A DNA stretch of 64,000 nt. It comes from Chloroflexota bacterium. GTDB lineage: Bacteria > Chloroflexota > Dehalococcoidia > Bin125. The notes under the pieces were generated by a model. That model was not told where the DNA came from. It saw only the letters and a program-made list of their open reading frames with translations, and did no database searches. The stretch lies in contig VXQZ01000052.1 of assembly GCA_009838735.1 (NCBI GenBank), positions 75,332 to 139,331 of the forward strand, written 5' to 3'. Positions 60,188 to 64,000 of this stretch are shown piece after piece. The translations under genes and the position numbers were made by a program. Positions within the stretch are counted from its first letter, which is position 1. Each line of letters opens with the position of its first letter.

Positions 60188-61606
60188 CTATTCCGGAATC
60201 GTCACACGCTGCGGGCGGCGAGGCCGCACGCCGGCTTCCCGGCCCTCATGGTATGCCGTCATGATCGCGTCGGCGAGCTTGTCACTGTCGTGACGGTAGC
60301 GGTTGCCGGTGTCGACGATGTCCGCCTCGATGATCCGCAATCCGCCGGCCGGATCCGATCGATCGTCTGACGGCTCGACTCGTACCGGCTCCGACTTCCA
60401 ACCGCGGGGCAGTCTCGCCCGGCTGTTGCTGTTGGCGACCACCGCGTCAAACGGCAGACCGCCGATGTGGTCGGCGATCACGCGGACGTGATCCTGAACC
60501 GAGAAATTGTCGGTCTCACCATGCTGAGTGGCGACGTTGGAGATGTAGAGCTTCATCGCCGCCGACTCCTGGAAGGCAATCCGCAGGTCGGGAACCAGCA
60601 GGTTGGGCAGCACCGAAGTGAACAGCGAGCCGGGTCCGACCACGATCAGATCCGCGTTGCGAATCGCATTGAGCGTTTCCGGGTACGCCGGCGGATGCTG
60701 CGGTTCGAGGTTCAACTGTGCGATTCGCTGTCCGGCCTCTGTGATCGACGACTCACCTCGAATCCGCTCGCCGTCTGCGGTGACCGCGGCGAGTCGAATG
60801 TTCTCCAGCGTCGACGGGAGGATCTTGCCACGCACGGCGAGAACGCGACCGGTCTCATGAATCGCCTCCTCCATCGAACCAGCCACGTCCGACATCGCCA
60901 CGATGAAGAGGTTGCCGAACGAGTGCCCCTCGAGTCCGTTGCCCGATCCCTCCGGGAAGCGGTACTGGAAGAGGCGTGTCATCAGGGGCTCGGTTTCGGC
61001 CAGCGCAGCGATGCAATTGCGCAGGTCCCCAGGCGGAATAATGCCGAGATCGCGCCTCAGCCGTCCCGACGAACCGCCGTCGTCGGCGACGCTGACCACT
61101 GCCGAGAGGTTGTCCGTGTACGCCTTCAGGCCGCGCAAAAGCACGGAAAGACCAGTGCCGCCGCCCATGCAGACAATCCGGATGCCGCGACCGGCGAAGC
61201 GTTGCCGGTGGAGCAGGTCAACCAGCGGCTCCTCGCCGCCGGCCCTGCTGTCCGAGGAGCGAGCCGCGACGACCAGTCCGGAAGTGAACTTGCCGATGCC
61301 CACGCCAACGCACAGGATGGCCAGGCCGATCAGCACCGCGCCGCGCACGGCATACGGCAGAAACTGAAGCGTGATGTAGTAAAACGCGTCCGGCAACGTG
61401 ACGGTCAGGTACAACTCTCGGGCCAGGAACGACACCCCAAGCCCCAACAGCGCCATGCCAAAGAGCAGCAGGACGAACCAACGCTTGATTCCGATTCCCG
61501 GCGCGAGCCACTTGCGCAACTGCCACTCGGGCCGCGAACCGTTACCGCTGCCGTTCTCGCCGAGTCTGTCCGGCTTGGGACCGTTTCCTCGGCGGAGTCG
61601 GAACAT
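60188..61606 (-). CDS. mgfK: YvcK/CofD-like gluconeogenesis factor
   Basis: This 472-residue protein has two N-terminal membrane segments (about 50-70 and 90-115). The cytoplasmic YvcK domain then starts at 'RIVCMGGGTGLSVLLRGLK', followed by 'VVSVADDGGSSGRLRRD', 'GIIPPGDLRNCIAAL' and 'GHSFGNLFIVAM'. YvcK proteins bind UDP-sugars and control peptidoglycan precursor supply and gluconeogenic growth. The ATG at 61606 was chosen over the frame's far start at 61678, because a CACTATAGTG palindrome with a TATAGT hexamer lies six bases before it and the upstream part is not conserved. The membrane anchor is an unusual addition. Confidence 0.88.
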   Translation of the reverse strand: MFRLRRGNGPKPDRLGENGSGNGSRPEWQLRKWLAPGIGIKRWFVLLLFGMALLGLGVSFLARELYLTVTLPDAFYYITLQFLPYAVRGAVLIGLAILCVGVGIGKFTSGLVVAARSSDSRAGGEEPLVDLLHRQRFAGRGIRIVCMGGGTGLSVLLRGLKAYTDNLSAVVSVADDGGSSGRLRRDLGIIPPGDLRNCIAALAETEPLMTRLFQYRFPEGSGNGLEGHSFGNLFIVAMSDVAGSMEEAIHETGRVLAVRGKILPSTLENIRLAAVTADGERIRGESSITEAGQRIAQLNLEPQHPPAYPETLNAIRNADLIVVGPGSLFTSVLPNLLVPDLRIAFQESAAMKLYISNVATQHGETDNFSVQDHVRVIADHIGGLPFDAVVANSNSRARLPRGWKSEPVRVEPSDDRSDPAGGLRIIEADIVDTGNRYRHDSDKLADAIMTAYHEGREAGVRPRRPQRVTIPE

Positions 61607-61612
61607 AACGTC

Positions 61613-61618
61613 ACTATA
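61613..61618 (-). promoter_or_regulatory. Candidate -10 element (TATAGT, minus strand)
   Basis: The minus strand reads TATAGT six bases before the YvcK-like start, inside the perfect palindrome CACTATAGTG. If it is a real -10, the mRNA would be almost leaderless. Confidence 0.35.
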
Positions 61619-61696
61619 GTGCCGACTGAAGTGAAAGCGGTAGCTTAGGCGCTGCGCATCCATTCGGCATCCAACCAACTAGACAGGAATCAAGCC

Positions 61697-62728
61697 ATGG
61701 AACAGCGACGATTTGGAAACAGCGATCTGGTCACCTCCGCAGTCGGATTCGGCACCTGGGAGATGAGCACGACGATGTACGGCCACATCGACGTGGATGA
61801 AGCAGCACAGGCCGTCAATATGGCGATCGATCGCGGAATCACCCTCTTCGACACCGCCGAGGTCTACGGTCCGAATCATTCGGAAGAACTGCTGGCCAAG
61901 GCGTTGGGCAACCGGCGCAACGAGATTGAGCTGGTGACCAAAGTTGGCTTCGAGTACGACGACCAGCCACAGGTGATTGGTCTCAACGCGAAGAAGCAAC
62001 ACATCATCGAGCACACCGAGGGCTGTCTGCGCCGGCTGAACACCGACTACGTTGACCTGATGTTGATCCACTGGCCCGACTTCAGTACTCCGATTGAGGA
62101 GACGATGGAGGGTCTCGAGGAACTCAAGCAGGCCGGCAAGATCCGCCACTACGGCGTCTCGAACTTCGATATCGACATGATGGAGGAGTGCCAGCGGCAC
62201 GGAACCATCGTCGCCAACCAGGTCGGCTACCACATGTTCGACCGGCGAATGGAATCCCGAGTGCTGCCCTGGTGCATGGCCAACGGCGTCGGCTTCATGT
62301 CATACGGATCGCTCGCGTTCGGTCTACTGACCAACGCGTTCGCCCCGGAGCACGAGTTCGGCGAGGGAGACTGGCGAGCCAACGGCGTCGCGTTCAACCT
62401 GCCGCTGTTCGAACGCGAACGTTTCCGCCAGGAGGTCGAGATCGCCAATCGTCTGGCCGTGTTGGCCGACGGCTACGGCAAGACCTGCGCCCAGCTCGGC
62501 ATCGCCTGGGTGCTCGATCACCCCGGCGTCACCTGCGCGCTCGTTGGAATGCGCAACGAGCGCGAGCTCGAAGAGAACGTCGCCGCCACCGACTGGAAGC
62601 TGACCGAAGAGATCCGCCGAGGGATCAACGAAATCTTCGACGATGTCGGCGTCCCCACCTACCAGAACCTGGACCAGGTCATCCACGTCGGCCGAGCCAC
62701 CGGCCAGCGCCGAAACATCCGCGAATAG
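61697..62728 (+). CDS. Aldo/keto reductase (copy 1)
   Basis: This 343-residue NADP-dependent oxidoreductase of the AKR superfamily (TIM barrel) starts 'MEQRRFGNSDLVTSAVGFGT'. The tetrad is D (about 52) and Y (about 57) in 'LFDTAEVYG', K (about 82) in 'LVTKVGFEY' and H (about 117) in 'LMLIHWPD'. The C-terminal coenzyme site is 'NERELEENVAATDWK'. It reduces a carbonyl compound, and the substrate is unknown. The first of three near-identical genes in a row. This copy has a slightly longer C-terminus ('VIHVGRATGQRRN') than copy 2. Confidence 0.93.
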   Translation: MEQRRFGNSDLVTSAVGFGTWEMSTTMYGHIDVDEAAQAVNMAIDRGITLFDTAEVYGPNHSEELLAKALGNRRNEIELVTKVGFEYDDQPQVIGLNAKKQHIIEHTEGCLRRLNTDYVDLMLIHWPDFSTPIEETMEGLEELKQAGKIRHYGVSNFDIDMMEECQRHGTIVANQVGYHMFDRRMESRVLPWCMANGVGFMSYGSLAFGLLTNAFAPEHEFGEGDWRANGVAFNLPLFERERFRQEVEIANRLAVLADGYGKTCAQLGIAWVLDHPGVTCALVGMRNERELEENVAATDWKLTEEIRRGINEIFDDVGVPTYQNLDQVIHVGRATGQRRNIRE

Positions 62729-62744
62729 CTGGCCTTCCCCGCTC

Positions 62745-62826
62745 TCACCGCTCCCCTATCCCTCTGGATCCTCCTCACAGAGGGAGAGAGCTGGAGCCAG
62801 CCCCCGCGAAGGCGGGGGGTGAGGGT
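62745..62826. repeat. REP-like palindromic element
   Basis: CCCTCTG/CAGAGGG (62760-62784) is followed by GAGCCAGCCCCCGCGAAGG and GGTGAGGG, the reverse complement of the element at 31364-31395 with about one mismatch. It separates aldo/keto reductase copies 1 and 2. Confidence 0.75.
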
Positions 62827-62856
62827 CGGGGATGAGACAACGGAAGGTATGCAGCC

Positions 62857-63846
62857 ATGGAACAGCGACGATTCGGCAACACCGACCTCGTAGCCTCCGC
62901 CGTCGGCTTTGGCACCTGGGAGATGAGCACCACGATGTACGGCCACATCGACGTCGATGAGGCCGCCCGCGCCGTCAACATGGCCATCGATCGCGGCATC
63001 ACCCTCTTCGACACCGCAGAGGTCTACGGCCCGTACCACTCCGAGGAACTGCTGGCCAAGGCACTGGGCAATCGGCGTAACGAGATCGTCCTCGTAACCA
63101 AGGTCGGCTTCGACTACGACGACACGCCGCAGGTAATCGGCCGCAACTCGAAGAAGGCCCACATCATCGAGCACACCGACGACTGCCTGCGACGGCTGGA
63201 CACCGACTTCGTCGACCTGATGCTCATCCACTGGCCCGACCACGACACGCCGATCGAGGAAACCATGGAGGGCCTCGAGGAGCTCAAGCAGAGCGGCAAG
63301 ATCCGTCACTACGGCGTCTCCAACTTCAACATCGACATGATGGAAGAGTGCGAGCAGTACGGACACATCGCCGCCAACCAGGTCGGCTACAACATGTACG
63401 ACCGCCGCATGGAATCCCGCGTCCTGCCCTGGTGTCAGGCCAACGGAGTCGGCTACATGGCCTACGGCTCGCTCGGCTTCGGCCTTTTGACCGGAGCCTT
63501 CACGCCTGACACGACCTTCGAGGAGGGCGACTGGCGACGCAGCGGCAACGCCTTCAACCTGCCCCTCTTCCAGGAAGAGCACTTCCGCAAAGAGGTCGAA
63601 GTCACCAACCGCCTCGTCGAACTCGCCGACGGTTACAACAAGACGGTCGCCCAGCTCGCACTCGCCTGGGTCCTCGACCACCCCGCCGTCTCCTGCGCCC
63701 TGGTCGGCATGAGAAACGAGCGAGAGCTCGAAGAAAACGTCGCCGCCACTGACTGGAAACTCAACGAAGAGATCCGAATCGGGATCAACGAGATCTTCGA
63801 CGACGTCGGAGTCCCCACCTACCAGAACGCCCCTCAAGCAATCTGA
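62857..63846 (+). CDS. Aldo/keto reductase (copy 2)
   Basis: This 329-residue paralogue is similar to copy 1 along nearly its full length, with the same catalytic tetrad ('LFDTAEVYG', 'LVTKVGFDY', 'LMLIHWPD') and the same 'NERELEENVAATDWKL' end. Many differences are conservative or synonymous. The C-terminal 14 residues of copy 1 are missing, so it ends in 'YQNAPQAI'. Tandem duplication followed by divergence explains the pair. Distinct substrate preference or added dosage are both possible. Confidence 0.93.
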   Translation: MEQRRFGNTDLVASAVGFGTWEMSTTMYGHIDVDEAARAVNMAIDRGITLFDTAEVYGPYHSEELLAKALGNRRNEIVLVTKVGFDYDDTPQVIGRNSKKAHIIEHTDDCLRRLDTDFVDLMLIHWPDHDTPIEETMEGLEELKQSGKIRHYGVSNFNIDMMEECEQYGHIAANQVGYNMYDRRMESRVLPWCQANGVGYMAYGSLGFGLLTGAFTPDTTFEEGDWRRSGNAFNLPLFQEEHFRKEVEVTNRLVELADGYNKTVAQLALAWVLDHPAVSCALVGMRNERELEENVAATDWKLNEEIRIGINEIFDDVGVPTYQNAPQAI

Positions 63847-63871
63847 CACGGCGCGCGGAAAGCGCAGATCG

Positions 63872-64000
63872 ATGGAACAGCGACGATTCGGCAACACGGA
63901 CCTCGTCTCCTCAGCAGTCGGTTTCGGCACCTGGGAGATGAGCACCAACATGTACGGCCACATCGACGTCGACGAGGCGTCGAAAGCCGTCAACATGGCC
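63872..64000 (+). CDS. Aldo/keto reductase (copy 3, cut by window end)
   Basis: The first 43 codons of a third aldo/keto reductase run off the end of the window. Its beginning 'MEQRRFGNTDLVSSAVGFGT' and 'YGHIDVDEASKAVNMA' match copies 1 and 2 almost exactly. It starts 26 bases after the copy 2 stop, with no REP element between. Whether the array goes on cannot be told. Confidence 0.85.
   Translation, partial: MEQRRFGNTDLVSSAVGFGTWEMSTNMYGHIDVDEASKAVNMA

Noticed and set aside
60467-61648. A 393-codon plus-strand frame opposite the YvcK-like gene
   Set aside because: It overlaps a certain gene throughout and shows no domain or ribosome-binding site.
62659-63996. A minus-strand frame of 445 codons through the aldo/keto reductase array
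   Set aside because: It is the complement of codons in three homologous genes, and the repeating pattern is inherited from the duplication.

Overview
This is a GC-rich, gene-dense bacterial chromosome segment of about 60 protein genes and one tRNA. I saw no insertion sequence, prophage or CRISPR array. The mix of genes (FMN/F420 luciferase-like oxidoreductases, CaiB/BaiF CoA-transferases, acyl-CoA dehydrogenases, hydantoinase A/B, amidases, EthD and DinB proteins, plus a DUF1461 membrane protein) resembles free-living, catabolically versatile Chloroflexota such as Dehalococcoidia/SAR202. This assignment is an inference from gene content. No rRNA or marker phylogeny is available here.

Layout. 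0-5 kb: a cut-off amidase, two MFS transporters and a gene-poor kilobase. 5-13.3 kb: a NarL-type two-component pair, followed on the same strand by two large exported repeat proteins. One has six cysteine-paired modules. The other has four tandem Cache-like domains. A tRNA-Arg and a small zinc-ribbon gene lie between them. 13-18.7 kb: DUF1461, MazG, the UvrD/PcrA helicase, a zinc-ribbon membrane protein and an alpha/beta hydrolase. 18.7-33 kb: catabolic genes, namely a luciferase-like oxidoreductase with a tandem EthD protein, a class II lyase, two CoA-transferases (one a double-length fusion), two acyl-CoA dehydrogenases, and a thiolase with its zinc-ribbon partner. HU, an O-methyltransferase and a DRTGG protein are mixed in. 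33-43.6 kb: PEP carboxylase, an S9 peptidase and amidase pair, exonuclease III, a SpoU methyltransferase, a second luciferase-like enzyme, DinB, cupin and small membrane genes. 43.7-57 kb: a long minus-strand run with fumarase, malate dehydrogenase, aconitase, an acyl-CoA carboxylase beta subunit, two lipoproteins (LysM and M28) and hydantoinase A/B. 57-61.6 kb: housekeeping genes (L25, RlmN, Fmt, SecG, YvcK-like). 61.7-64 kb: a tandem array of aldo/keto reductases, the third cut by the window end.

How the genes fit together. CoA-transferase, acyl-CoA dehydrogenases and thiolase suggest activation and beta-oxidation of organic acids. Acyl-CoA carboxylase, PEP carboxylase, aconitase, fumarase and malate dehydrogenase would feed and run the TCA cycle. 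Amidases, hydantoinase, S9 and M28 peptidases supply nitrogen-containing substrates. The most unusual parts are the exported repeat-protein pair beside the two-component system and the DNA arrays with about 10-bp periodicity at 20.9-21.1 kb, which have a possible relative at 45.6 kb.
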